Assembly: GCA_016185125.1 (NCBI GenBank) | Contig: JACPOC010000001.1 | Coordinates: forward strand, 1 to 41,989 | Direction: 5' to 3' | Source: Bacteroidota bacterium | GTDB lineage: Bacteria > Bacteroidota > Bacteroidia > B-17B0 > Aurantibacillaceae | DNA: 41,989 bases | The notes under the pieces: model-generated | What the model saw: only the letters and a program-made list of their open reading frames with translations | Told to the model about the DNA's origin: nothing | The model's database searches: none | Made by a program: the position numbers and the translations under genes | Part shown: positions 35,060-41,989 of the stretch, piece by piece | Numbering within the stretch: position 1 is the stretch's first letter | Layout of the letters: each line of letters opens with the position of its first letter

Positions 35060-36183
35060 TGAAATATTATTTTATAGCCGGTGAAGCCAGCGGAGATCTT
35101 CACGCCAGTAACTGTATGCGCGAACTTTTAAAAATTGATAAAGAGGCGCAGTTTGCTTTTACAGGCGGAGACATGATGGAGGAAGTTAGCAAAAGAAAAG
35201 CTGCCATTCATATTAAAGAAATGGCTTTTATGGGTTTTGTGGATGTTCTTAAAAATTTATCTTCCATTAAAAAAAATTTTGATAGAGCTAAACAAGATAT
35301 ACTTCAATTTAATCCCGATCTTTTAGTATTGGTAGATTATCCCGGATTTAATTTACGAATGGCTAAATGGGCTACAGAGCAAGGCTTGAAAGTGGACTTT
35401 TACATTTCTCCAACTGTTTGGGCATGGAAAGAAAAGAGAGTTATTGATATAAAAAAATATACTCACAAACTATTTGTAATTCTGCCTTTTGAAGAAGCCT
35501 TTTACCAAAAGCACAATCATAAAGTTTATTTTGTAGGCAACCCTTTAATTGATGCAATTGAAAACGCGAAGGAAACATTTTCTGATAAAGCAACTTTTAT
35601 AAAAAAAAATGCTCTGCTTAACAAACCTATCATTGCGGTGCTTCCCGGAAGCCGTGTTCAGGAAATTGAACGGATGCTGAAAATAATGCTGGATGTAACT
35701 TTACAATTTAAAAATTATCAGTTTGTGGTGGCGGGGGCTAATAATTTACCCAAGCATCAATACGATTCGCTTATAAAATACAATATAAAAGTAGTGTTCA
35801 ACCAAACATACGAATTAATGCACCATGCCGAAGCGGGAATTATTAAATCCGGCACTTCCACACTTGAGAGTGCTTTGATGAATCTTCCGCAAGTAGTGTG
35901 CTATAAAGGCGGTGGCTTATCATTTCAAATTGCTAAATTATTAGTAAACATCAAATACATTAGTCTGCCTAATTTAATTCTTGATAAAGGAATTATAAAA
36001 GAACTTGTTCAAAATGATCTTACTTCAGAAAACATAAGTAAAGAACTTGATCGATTATTAAATGATAATGAATATAAAGTACAGATCTTAACAGAATACA
36101 AGCGTTTAAATGAAATGCTGGGCGGTAAAGGCGCCTCAGCCAGGCTTGCATTAGAACTATACAACGATGTTACAAAAAATTAG
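35059..36183 (+). CDS. lpxB: Lipid-A-disaccharide synthase
   Basis: The 374-aa glycosyltransferase (GT19) has the family signatures 'YFIAGEASGDLHASNCMREL', 'MGFVDVLKNL', 'LLVLVDYPGFNLRMAKWA', 'YISPTVWAWKEKRV', 'VYFVGNPLIDAI', 'LPGSRVQEIERML' and 'GIIKSGTSTLESALMN'. It joins UDP-2,3-diacylglucosamine and lipid X to form the lipid A disaccharide on the inner face of the inner membrane, showing that the organism makes lipopolysaccharide. Other lpx genes are not in the window. Confidence 0.95.
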   Translation: MKYYFIAGEASGDLHASNCMRELLKIDKEAQFAFTGGDMMEEVSKRKAAIHIKEMAFMGFVDVLKNLSSIKKNFDRAKQDILQFNPDLLVLVDYPGFNLRMAKWATEQGLKVDFYISPTVWAWKEKRVIDIKKYTHKLFVILPFEEAFYQKHNHKVYFVGNPLIDAIENAKETFSDKATFIKKNALLNKPIIAVLPGSRVQEIERMLKIMLDVTLQFKNYQFVVAGANNLPKHQYDSLIKYNIKVVFNQTYELMHHAEAGIIKSGTSTLESALMNLPQVVCYKGGGLSFQIAKLLVNIKYISLPNLILDKGIIKELVQNDLTSENISKELDRLLNDNEYKVQILTEYKRLNEMLGGKGASARLALELYNDVTKN

Positions 36184-36184
36184 A

Positions 36185-37366
36185 ATGTCTTTTAATAAAA
36201 AAATATTTTCATTCCTGATATTTCCATTTTTAATTATGGGAATGACTTCATTTTTTATTCCGACAGAAACTTTACAGATCAGGATTTTTACGCATTTAAA
36301 AATAAATGCACTTCAATGTAATGTAAACGCCGGCACTTACAAAGTATTGGCAGACGGACAGCAAGTAGCGGAAAGTAAAGGTGAATCTATTTTTAAAATG
36401 ACACTAAAAAACGACAGCATTGAACTGCTGCAAAACGAAAAAATTATTGGAAGCTTTAAATACATTAAGTTTACAGGCGAAGATTTAGGAGAACTAAAAG
36501 TAAAGCTCCTTAATCCTGATAGAAAAATTAGAACCTATCAAAACAATTTGAGTTTTGCCGTGAATGAAAACTATCTGCGCCTCATAAATGAAGTGATACT
36601 GGATAATTACATAGCGGGGGTTACCGAAGCAGAAGCCGGATCAAGATCAACTCAAGAATTTTACAAAGTGCAGGCCATACTTGCCAGAACCTTTGCATTA
36701 GCGCACATTAACAAACATGTTATCGAAGGGTTCAGCTTGTGTGATCAGGTGCATTGCCAAGCCTATTACGGAAAACCAAAAGACCTGACTATTTTTAATG
36801 CTATTGAATATACAAAAGGAAAAGTAGTGGTGGATGATAATTTAAATTTAATTGTAGCGGCTTTTCACAGCAACAGCGGTGGGCAAACTGCAAACAGCGA
36901 AGATGTGTGGGGATCTAAAACAAATTATTTGAGAAGCATAAACGATAGCTTTAGCGTAAAAATGCCGAATGCCCGATGGGAAAGAAAAATGCTTACGGAA
37001 GATTGGTTAACTTATTTAAAACTGAAACATAATTATCCCACCGAAATTGATGAAGCAAAAAACATTGCTCTAAACTTTAAGCAGGATGCACGGAAAGTTT
37101 TTTTGGAATGTAATAACACAAAAGTTCCATTAAAAAATATACGACTCGACCTTCAATTAAAATCAACTTTTTTCAGTATCAGCGAAATTAATAAAGATAG
37201 TATTTTGTTCAGAGGCCGCGGCTATGGTCATGGATTAGGTATGTGCCAAGAAGGTGCCATGAAGATGTGTAAGCTGGGTTATAAATACACGGATATATTA
37301 AATTTCTACTACAAAAACATTCAGTTAATTGATATGAGCAAACTAAATTTCTTTAAAGACGAATGA
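36185..37366 (+). CDS. SpoIID/LytB-domain protein (putative peptidoglycan lytic transglycosylase)
   Basis: The 393-aa protein (start at ATG 36185, MSFNKKIFSFLIFPFLI, one base after the lpxB stop) has a signal peptide or N-terminal anchor (about 8-26). The SpoIID domain (about 135-385) has 'NYIAGVTEAEAGSRSTQEFYKVQAILARTFAL' spread over 140-172, 'DQVHCQAYYG', 'AFHSNSGGQTANSEDVWG' and the end motif 'RGRGYGHGLGMCQEGAMKM'. The Glu in 'GVTEAEAG' corresponds to the catalytic acid region. SpoIID proteins cleave glycan strands lacking stem peptides; in non-sporulating Gram-negatives they probably act in wall remodelling. A start 18 bp earlier (36167) was rejected, as it lies inside lpxB and adds only MLQKIR. 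Confidence 0.85.
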   Translation: MSFNKKIFSFLIFPFLIMGMTSFFIPTETLQIRIFTHLKINALQCNVNAGTYKVLADGQQVAESKGESIFKMTLKNDSIELLQNEKIIGSFKYIKFTGEDLGELKVKLLNPDRKIRTYQNNLSFAVNENYLRLINEVILDNYIAGVTEAEAGSRSTQEFYKVQAILARTFALAHINKHVIEGFSLCDQVHCQAYYGKPKDLTIFNAIEYTKGKVVVDDNLNLIVAAFHSNSGGQTANSEDVWGSKTNYLRSINDSFSVKMPNARWERKMLTEDWLTYLKLKHNYPTEIDEAKNIALNFKQDARKVFLECNNTKVPLKNIRLDLQLKSTFFSISEINKDSILFRGRGYGHGLGMCQEGAMKMCKLGYKYTDILNFYYKNIQLIDMSKLNFFKDE

Positions 37367-37367
37367 A

Positions 37368-37982
37368 ATGGCAACCTTATCAAAACAAACAGAACATTTA
37401 AGAAAAGACAAACGCTTAAAAAAAGTAATTGACGCAGTTGGCACAATTAAAAACAGTAAACAAGAAGATCTATATTATTCGTTAATACGAGCTATCGTTG
37501 GCCAGCAGTTATCCGTTAAAGCTGCCGCAACTATTTTTGCAAGATTTTTACAATTATTCAAAAACCAATATCCGCACCCCAAAGAAGTTTTAAAAATTAA
37601 AGATAAAACCTTGCGTGCAGCGGGCTTATCTTATCAAAAGGCAAGTTATTTAAAAAACATTGCGCAATTTTCAATTGATAACACTTTAGATTACAGCAAA
37701 CTTAAATCGATGAAAGACGATGAGCTGATCGAATATCTTGTTCAGATAAAAGGTGTAGGAAGATGGACTGTTGAAATGTTACTGATGTTTAGTTTAGGAA
37801 GAGAAGATGTTTTTCCGAAAGATGATCTGGGAATACAAAACGGAATTAAAAAATTATACAACATTGAACCTGTTAACAAAAAAGACCTTTTTATACAAAT
37901 GGATGCAATCGCTGAGAAATGGAAACCTTACAGAACGCTTGCCAGTAAATATCTTTGGCGCCATAAAGATGATAAAAATTAA
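37368..37982 (+). CDS. DNA-3-methyladenine glycosylase (HhH-GPD, AlkA-like)
   Basis: The 204-aa protein has the HhH-GPD fold: 'LYYSLIRAIVGQQLSVKAAATI' (about 35-56), the helix-hairpin-helix 'LVQIKGVGRWTVEMLLMFSLG' (about 124-144) and the catalytic Asp in 'VFPKDDLGIQNGI' (Asp152/153). The absence of an iron-sulfur cluster motif and the DDLGIQ form indicate the 3-methyladenine type and not MutY/Nth. It excises alkylated bases in base-excision repair. It starts 1 bp after the SpoIID-like gene's stop, the last of the surE operon. Confidence 0.88.
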   Translation: MATLSKQTEHLRKDKRLKKVIDAVGTIKNSKQEDLYYSLIRAIVGQQLSVKAAATIFARFLQLFKNQYPHPKEVLKIKDKTLRAAGLSYQKASYLKNIAQFSIDNTLDYSKLKSMKDDELIEYLVQIKGVGRWTVEMLLMFSLGREDVFPKDDLGIQNGIKKLYNIEPVNKKDLFIQMDAIAEKWKPYRTLASKYLWRHKDDKN

Positions 37983-37984
37983 TT

Positions 37985-38635
37985 TTACTGAATTTCCTGG
38001 CCCAAAATTTCGTTAAGTATTTTATTTAACTCCGGAGCTTTGGTAATAACCATGGCATGCGAACCTTTTTGAATGGTATGATCCGCGAATTTTTTATTAT
38101 GCCAGATTAATTTATCCGCATTGCCATGAATTAAAATTGTGTTTGCCGGAACATCCTTATTACTCCAGTTAACTATATAATGAATGGCGTATTTAAAATA
38201 ATTTTCAGGCATTTCCTTTACCATAGGTGCAAGAATTTTCATATAGTCTGCAGAAAAACCCAAAAGCAAACGCGCCCTAAAAGAAAAGCTTCTAAAGGGC
38301 CTGTCGGGAATTAAAAGATGTACAGGAAAAAATTTAAAGAATCGAATGGGCCAAGATAAACCTCTTCTTGTTTTGGCCGAAGATATAAGAATTACTTTTT
38401 TAGGATGTAATATTTTCCCAAGTTCAACCGCAATCATTCCTCCGAATGAAAGACCTAAGATCATAAAAGGTTCATTGGTGTTTATTTGCTCAACAAAACA
38501 CAGGGCATATTCTTTCATAGAATACTCCCGCTTTAAAGGTGGCCATTTTAAAACGATGAGTTGATGCTTGTAAAGTTTAATACCTGCAAATATTCCCTCA
38601 TTAGTAGCCAAACCGGGAACCGCATAAACTTTCAT
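37985..38635 (-). CDS. Alpha/beta hydrolase
   Basis: The 216-aa cytoplasmic protein has a complete catalytic triad: nucleophile Ser63 in 'GLSFGG', Asp174 in 'HGNADKLI' and His193 in 'KGSHAMV'. The N-terminus 'MKVYAVPGLATNEGIF' has the oxyanion region but not the usual HG, and the cap (about 95-155) is short. The substrate is unknown. It lies 5 bp downstream of aroC on the same strand and is likely co-transcribed, and it converges tail to tail with the glycosylase gene (2 bp between the stops). Confidence 0.8.
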   Translation of the reverse strand: MKVYAVPGLATNEGIFAGIKLYKHQLIVLKWPPLKREYSMKEYALCFVEQINTNEPFMILGLSFGGMIAVELGKILHPKKVILISSAKTRRGLSWPIRFFKFFPVHLLIPDRPFRSFSFRARLLLGFSADYMKILAPMVKEMPENYFKYAIHYIVNWSNKDVPANTILIHGNADKLIWHNKKFADHTIQKGSHAMVITKAPELNKILNEILGQEIQ

Positions 38636-38640
38636 TTTTC

Positions 38641-39720
38641 TTAAATTTTATTTGATCGCGAAAGCAGAAGCATATCGGCCATTACCAACGCTGCCATACT
38701 TTCCACTATAGGAACAGCTCGTGGCAACACACAAGGATCGTGGCGGCCTTTTGCTTCTAAAGTAATTTCTTCGCCATTATTGTTTACCGATTTCTGCTTT
38801 TGCATTATTGTTGCAACAGGTTTAAACGCCACATTAAAATAAATAGGCATGCCATTGCTGATGCCGCCTTGAACGCCGCCACTATTATTTGTTTGCGTAT
38901 TTATTCCTTTTTCACCATTTGTAAAAATATCATTTAACTCAGAGCCTTTATAATTTACACAATCAAATCCGCTGCCAATTTCAAAACCTTTAACAGCGTT
39001 AATTCCAAGCATAGCATAACCTAATGCCGCGTTTAATTTATCAAAAACAGGTTCGCCTAAACCAACAGGGGAGTTTTTTATAACGCATTGAATTATTCCG
39101 CCAACCGTATCGCCTTGCTTTTTTATTTGCTCAATGTATGTAATCATTTCAGAAGCAATCTTATCATCCGGACAACGAATAATATTTGATTCTGTTTTAG
39201 AAAGATCAAGCAAATCAAAGTTTTTGTCAAGCTTTATTTTTCCAACTTGCTTTACAAAAGCCTCAACCGTTATATTGTGTTCCTTTAAAATCAACTTTGC
39301 AACTCCTCCGGCAATAACACGTGCTACTGTCTCACGGGCGCTGCTTCTGCCTCCCCCGTTATAATCGCGAATGCCATATTTTTTATCATAAGTAAAATCC
39401 GCGTGGCTGGGACGGTAATTATCTTTTAAATGCGAGTAATCTTTTGATTTTTGATTTTCATTTCTTACCTGAAAAGCTATTGGAGTTCCTGTAGTAATTC
39501 CTTCAAAAATTCCCGACAAAAATTCAAACGTGTCTTCCTCCTTTCGTTGGGTGGTAATGTGCGACTGTCCGGGTTTGCGCCGGGCGAGTTCATTTTGAAT
39601 AAAATCAACATCCATTTTTAAACCGGCCGGGCAGCCGTCAATAATTCCGCCAATAGCGGGCCCATGACTTTCGCCAAAAGAAGTAAGCTTAAATAATGTT
39701 CCAAAAGAGTTGCCTGACAT
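38641..39720 (-). CDS. aroC: Chorismate synthase
   Basis: The 359-aa protein has the FMN-dependent family motifs: '[22 protein letters not shown]' (11-32), '[17 protein letters not shown]', '[17 protein letters not shown]' (about 118-135), '[13 protein letters not shown]' and '[16 protein letters not shown]'. It converts 5-enolpyruvylshikimate-3-phosphate to chorismate, the last step of the shikimate pathway. It is divergent from hutI with a 60-bp gap. A TAATTTTG box (39726-39733, minus strand) ends 5 nt before the ATG, without a -33 element. Confidence 0.95.
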   Translation of the reverse strand: MSGNSFGTLFKLTSFGESHGPAIGGIIDGCPAGLKMDVDFIQNELARRKPGQSHITTQRKEEDTFEFLSGIFEGITTGTPIAFQVRNENQKSKDYSHLKDNYRPSHADFTYDKKYGIRDYNGGGRSSARETVARVIAGGVAKLILKEHNITVEAFVKQVGKIKLDKNFDLLDLSKTESNIIRCPDDKIASEMITYIEQIKKQGDTVGGIIQCVIKNSPVGLGEPVFDKLNAALGYAMLGINAVKGFEIGSGFDCVNYKGSELNDIFTNGEKGINTQTNNSGGVQGGISNGMPIYFNVAFKPVATIMQKQKSVNNNGEEITLEAKGRHDPCVLPRAVPIVESMAALVMADMLLLSRSNKI

Positions 39721-39780
39721 AAAATCAAAATTAAATAATATTTATCGTTTATTACTTATCTTCATCCTTTAAATATTCTC

Positions 39781-41031
39781 ATGCAAAAACTCCTTCTTAA
39801 AAATATAAAATTACTTATAAACGTTTATGAAAACGCGCCGCAAAAACTTTCGGGTAAACAAATGGCTGTGCTCCCGTGTATCAACGATGCCTGGCTTGCC
39901 TGCGATGATGGCTTAATTTCAGATTACGGAAGCATGGACGATTTTCCGGGAATAACCGATTGGAAAGGCCTGGAAGTGATTGACTGCACAGGTAAAATGG
40001 TAATGCCCGGTTTTGTGGACAGCCACACGCACATTGTGTATGCCGGAAACCGTGAGCAGGAATTTGTGGATAGAATAAACGGTTTATCTTACGAAGAAAT
40101 AGCCAATCGCGGAGGAGGAATATTAAATTCCGCTAAAAAATTAAGAGAAACAAGCGAAGAATTTCTCTTTGAACAATCCAAACAACGCTTAAAAGAAATT
40201 ATTTCGCAGGGCACGGTTGCTGTTGAAATAAAAAGCGGTTACGGGTTAAATACCGAAAGTGAATTAAAAATGCTGCGCGTAATAAAACGTTTAAAAGAAT
40301 TAAACTGGATTCCGGTGAAGGCTACTTTTTTGGGAGCCCACGCTGTTCCTACAGAATTTAAAGAAAATAAAAAAGGATACATTGATCTTATCATTAACCA
40401 AATGCTTCCCGCGATAGCGAAAGAAAAACTGGCTGATTACATAGATGTTTTTTGCGAGAAAGGATATTTTACCGCCGAAGAAACCAAACAAGTTCTGGAA
40501 GCCGGAAAAAAATACGAGCTAAAAGGCAAGGTGCATGCCGAGCAGTTAAGCCATAGCAACGGCATTAAAACCGCTGTGGAGTGCAATGCAATAAGTGTTG
40601 ATCATTTGGAGTTTTGTACCCAAGGCGATATTCAATTATTAAAGAACAGCAATACCATGCCCACCATTTTACCGGGAGCGGCATTTTTTCTGAATTTACA
40701 ACTTCCGCCGGCGCGTAAAATAATTGATAACGGTTTGCCCCTTGCCTTTGCAAGCGATTATAACCCGGGAAGCAGTCCGAGTGGAAACATGAAATTAATG
40801 ATGAGCATGGCCTGCATACAATATAAATTAACCCCGGAAGAAGCTATTAACGCGGTTACTTTAAACACCGCTTACGCCATGGGGCTTCAAAATGAAGCGG
40901 GCACCATTACGCCCGGCAAAAGAGCTAATTTAATTATTACCAAAGAGATTAACAGCTACGGATTTTTACCTTACGCTTTTGGAAGCGATTTAATAGATGC
41001 AGTAATTATAAACGGAAAAATGTGGAAATAA
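39781..41031 (+). CDS. hutI: Imidazolonepropionase
   Basis: The 416-aa amidohydrolase has the metal motif 'MPGFVDSHTHIVYAGNR' with H82 and H84, 'GGGILNSAKKLRETSEE', 'VEIKSGYGLN', 'FLGAHAVP' , 'KVHAEQLSH' and 'ASDYNPGSSPSGNM'. It hydrolyses imidazolone-5-propionate to N-formimidoyl-glutamate, the third step of histidine catabolism. hutH and hutU are not adjacent. A strong bidirectional terminator follows directly. Confidence 0.95.
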   Translation: MQKLLLKNIKLLINVYENAPQKLSGKQMAVLPCINDAWLACDDGLISDYGSMDDFPGITDWKGLEVIDCTGKMVMPGFVDSHTHIVYAGNREQEFVDRINGLSYEEIANRGGGILNSAKKLRETSEEFLFEQSKQRLKEIISQGTVAVEIKSGYGLNTESELKMLRVIKRLKELNWIPVKATFLGAHAVPTEFKENKKGYIDLIINQMLPAIAKEKLADYIDVFCEKGYFTAEETKQVLEAGKKYELKGKVHAEQLSHSNGIKTAVECNAISVDHLEFCTQGDIQLLKNSNTMPTILPGAAFFLNLQLPPARKIIDNGLPLAFASDYNPGSSPSGNMKLMMSMACIQYKLTPEEAINAVTLNTAYAMGLQNEAGTITPGKRANLIITKEINSYGFLPYAFGSDLIDAVIINGKMWK

Positions 41032-41061
41032 AAAAACCGCTCTTTAAAAGGAGCGGTTTTT
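41032..41061. terminator. Bidirectional terminator between hutI and the lipoprotein genes
   Basis: The 11-bp perfect stem AAAAACCGCTC / GAGCGGTTTTT with an 8-nt loop has T runs on both strands. It serves hutI (+) and the 80-aa lipoprotein gene (-). A near-identical hairpin occurs at 41621-41653, as if copied with the gene unit. Confidence 0.88.
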
Positions 41062-41076
41062 AATAATTTAGATAAC

Positions 41077-41319
41077 TTACTTTAATTTACAGCTTGATTC
41101 GTAAGTGTAAGTAACACCATTGTCAGTTTGGGTGCTTTTTTTGCTGGCACAGGCCATTTTAGAAATATGCTTGCTTTCTTTAACAATCGTATAATCATTA
41201 GTACTAGAAGAAGATACGCTACCTAAAGTAGAAGTTGTAGTGCAAGAGCAAACCCTATCCTTTTTACAGGAAACCATTGTTAATCCGGCAACAGCCGCCA
41301 CTAATAATATTTTTTTCAT
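41077..41319 (-). CDS. Tiny Cys-rich lipoprotein, paralog 1
   Basis: The 80-aa protein has a lipoprotein signal (MKKILLVAAVAGLTMVSC, lipidation at Cys18). The mature 63 residues start 'KKDRVCSCTTTS', are Ser/Thr-rich and end in 'SSCKLK', with Cys at 'VCSC', 'MACAS' and near the end, so disulfides are likely. It belongs to a tandem family with the next two genes. The function is unknown. It lies 21 bp downstream of paralog 2 and shares its transcript. Confidence 0.75.
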   Translation of the reverse strand: MKKILLVAAVAGLTMVSCKKDRVCSCTTTSTLGSVSSSSTNDYTIVKESKHISKMACASKKSTQTDNGVTYTYESSCKLK

Positions 41320-41340
41320 GATGATTATATTATTAGGTTA

Positions 41341-41565
41341 TTAATTTAATTTGCAATCAGAGCTGTGAGTGTTACCGTTGTTGGTTGATTTTGTTGAAAC
41401 ACAATTGGCCTTAGCCTGCATTTTTGAACTTTTTACAATAGTAGTAGTGCTTGTAGATGAAGGGCCACCCGCAGACTCTGTTTCTGTACACGTGCAAACT
41501 CTGTCTTTTTTACAAGATACCATTGATAAACCTGCAACTGCAGCAATTAATAAGATTTTTTTCAT
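41341..41565 (-). CDS. Tiny Cys-rich lipoprotein, paralog 2
   Basis: The 74-aa protein is nearly identical to paralog 1 in the signal (MKKILLIAAVAGLSMVSC) and the following 'KKDRVCTCTETE'. It diverges in the Ser/Thr middle and ends 'SSDCKLN'. The Cys pattern (VCTC, ANCVS, DCKLN) is kept, which suggests selection on the disulfide frame but not on the loop. It is the first gene of the pair. Confidence 0.75.
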   Translation of the reverse strand: MKKILLIAAVAGLSMVSCKKDRVCTCTETESAGGPSSTSTTTIVKSSKMQAKANCVSTKSTNNGNTHSSDCKLN

Positions 41566-41620
41566 GTTTATTTAATTATAAATTTCGTTAAAGATATGTT
41601 TTTTATTTATATAAATGTTA

Positions 41621-41653
41621 AAAAAAAACCGCTCTTTAAAGGGAGCGGTTTTC
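41621..41653 (-). terminator. Terminator after lipoprotein paralog 3
   Basis: Stem AAAACCGCTC / GAGCGGTTTT, with nine T following on the minus strand. Almost the same as the hairpin at 41032-41061. Confidence 0.85.
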
Positions 41654-41671
41654 TTTTTTATTATTTTTAGA

Positions 41672-41917
41672 TTATTTTAACTCGCAAGTAGTTTTATCGC
41701 CGGTAATAGTAACCGATCCTGAACTTGATTCAGTTTGTGATCCTACACAAGAAGGACGAACATCATGCTTTTTTGCTTTGTAATACGTGGTTTTGTGTGT
41801 AGATGTACCACTTGTACCGGTTGTTGTACACGTACATACTCTGTCTTTTTTAGATATAGACGCCAAAAATAGTTGGTAAAAGAGCTCGTAGCCCACGCCA
41901 GTATTAAGTTTGAGCAA
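41672..41917 (-). pseudogene. Lipoprotein paralog 3 with its 5' end replaced
   Basis: From its stop (41672) up to about 41851 the minus strand encodes a third member of the family: 'KKDRVCTCTTTGTSG', Cys at 'RPSCVGS' and the end 'TTCELK'. Beyond 41851 homology to the paralogs stops abruptly; the lipoprotein signal and lipobox Cys are missing and the frame runs into unrelated sequence ('LFYQLFLASIS') up to a TTG. The protein would not be exported. In the plus direction the foreign piece reads 'DIDAKNSW' and a stop at 41877-41879, like the end of another gene, followed by a terminator. A deletion, inversion or assembly join near 41852 explains this. Confidence 0.6.
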
Positions 41918-41951
41918 AGCTAATTGAAAGTCGTTTCAATTAGCTTTTTTT
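41916..41951 (+). terminator. Strong plus-strand terminator without an upstream gene
   Basis: A perfect 14-bp stem AAAGCTAATTGAAA / TTTCAATTAGCTTT with tetraloop GTCG and seven T on the plus strand. The nearest plus-strand gene upstream is hutI, 0.9 kb away and already terminated, so it probably belonged to the gene fragment ending at 41879. Confidence 0.8.
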
Positions 41952-41989
41952 GTTGGATGAAAACAGCAAAAAAAAGGCTTGTTGGGCCT

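Overview
The window is a stretch of AT-rich chromosome from a member of the Bacteroidota. The evidence is a gliding/type IX secretion (T9SS) gene set (gldG at the left edge, gldB in the middle), three secreted proteins with T9SS type A C-terminal sorting domains, Bacteroidota-restricted families (DUF6702, PorT-like barrel, HTTM protein), and promoters of the TTG-N19/20-TAnnTTTG type instead of -35/-10 boxes. The genus cannot be fixed from what is visible.

Layout. 1-4.8 kb: gldG (5' end outside the window), a LuxR-type response regulator, RNase Z with a small T9SS cargo gene, and ndk. 4.9-13 kb: a 1150-aa T9SS cargo with BNR/Asp-box repeats, murQ, a 21-bp minisatellite, a SirB1-like protein and an M43 metalloprotease with a T9SS tail. 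13-20 kb: pruA, an RND/MMPL exporter, a BaiN-like flavoprotein, initiator tRNA-Met and era. 20-25 kb: a Cys-rich small membrane protein, accB-accC, an outer-membrane barrel divergent from gldB, then a tandemly duplicated 126-bp palindromic repeat. 25-29 kb is the accessory-looking part: a small secreted Cys protein, an LRR protein, an M23/LysM endopeptidase, a 650-bp non-coding block with a helically phased ACTTAT array, a 140-aa protein of unknown function and an antitoxin-like remnant. 29-34 kb: DUF6702, an M1 peptidase, a methyltransferase and an HTTM membrane protein. 34-38 kb: a tight five-gene operon surE / unknown membrane protein / lpxB / SpoIID-like / DNA glycosylase. 38-42 kb: an alpha/beta hydrolase with aroC, hutI, and a tandem family of tiny Cys-rich lipoproteins whose third member looks broken by a rearrangement.

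Most of the window is ordinary housekeeping and cell-surface function: lipid A and peptidoglycan (lpxB, murQ, M23, SpoIID), fatty acid initiation (accBC), amino-acid metabolism (pruA, aroC, hutI), ribosome assembly and translation initiation (era, tRNA-fMet) and gliding/T9SS. The least explained signals are non-coding: ten ACTTAT/ATAAGT hexamers phased at about 10.5 bp next to the 140-aa gene, the 21-bp minisatellite with an 84-bp higher-order period, the duplicated REP/MITE-like repeat, and the chimeric junction near the right edge. No complete new system could be demonstrated.
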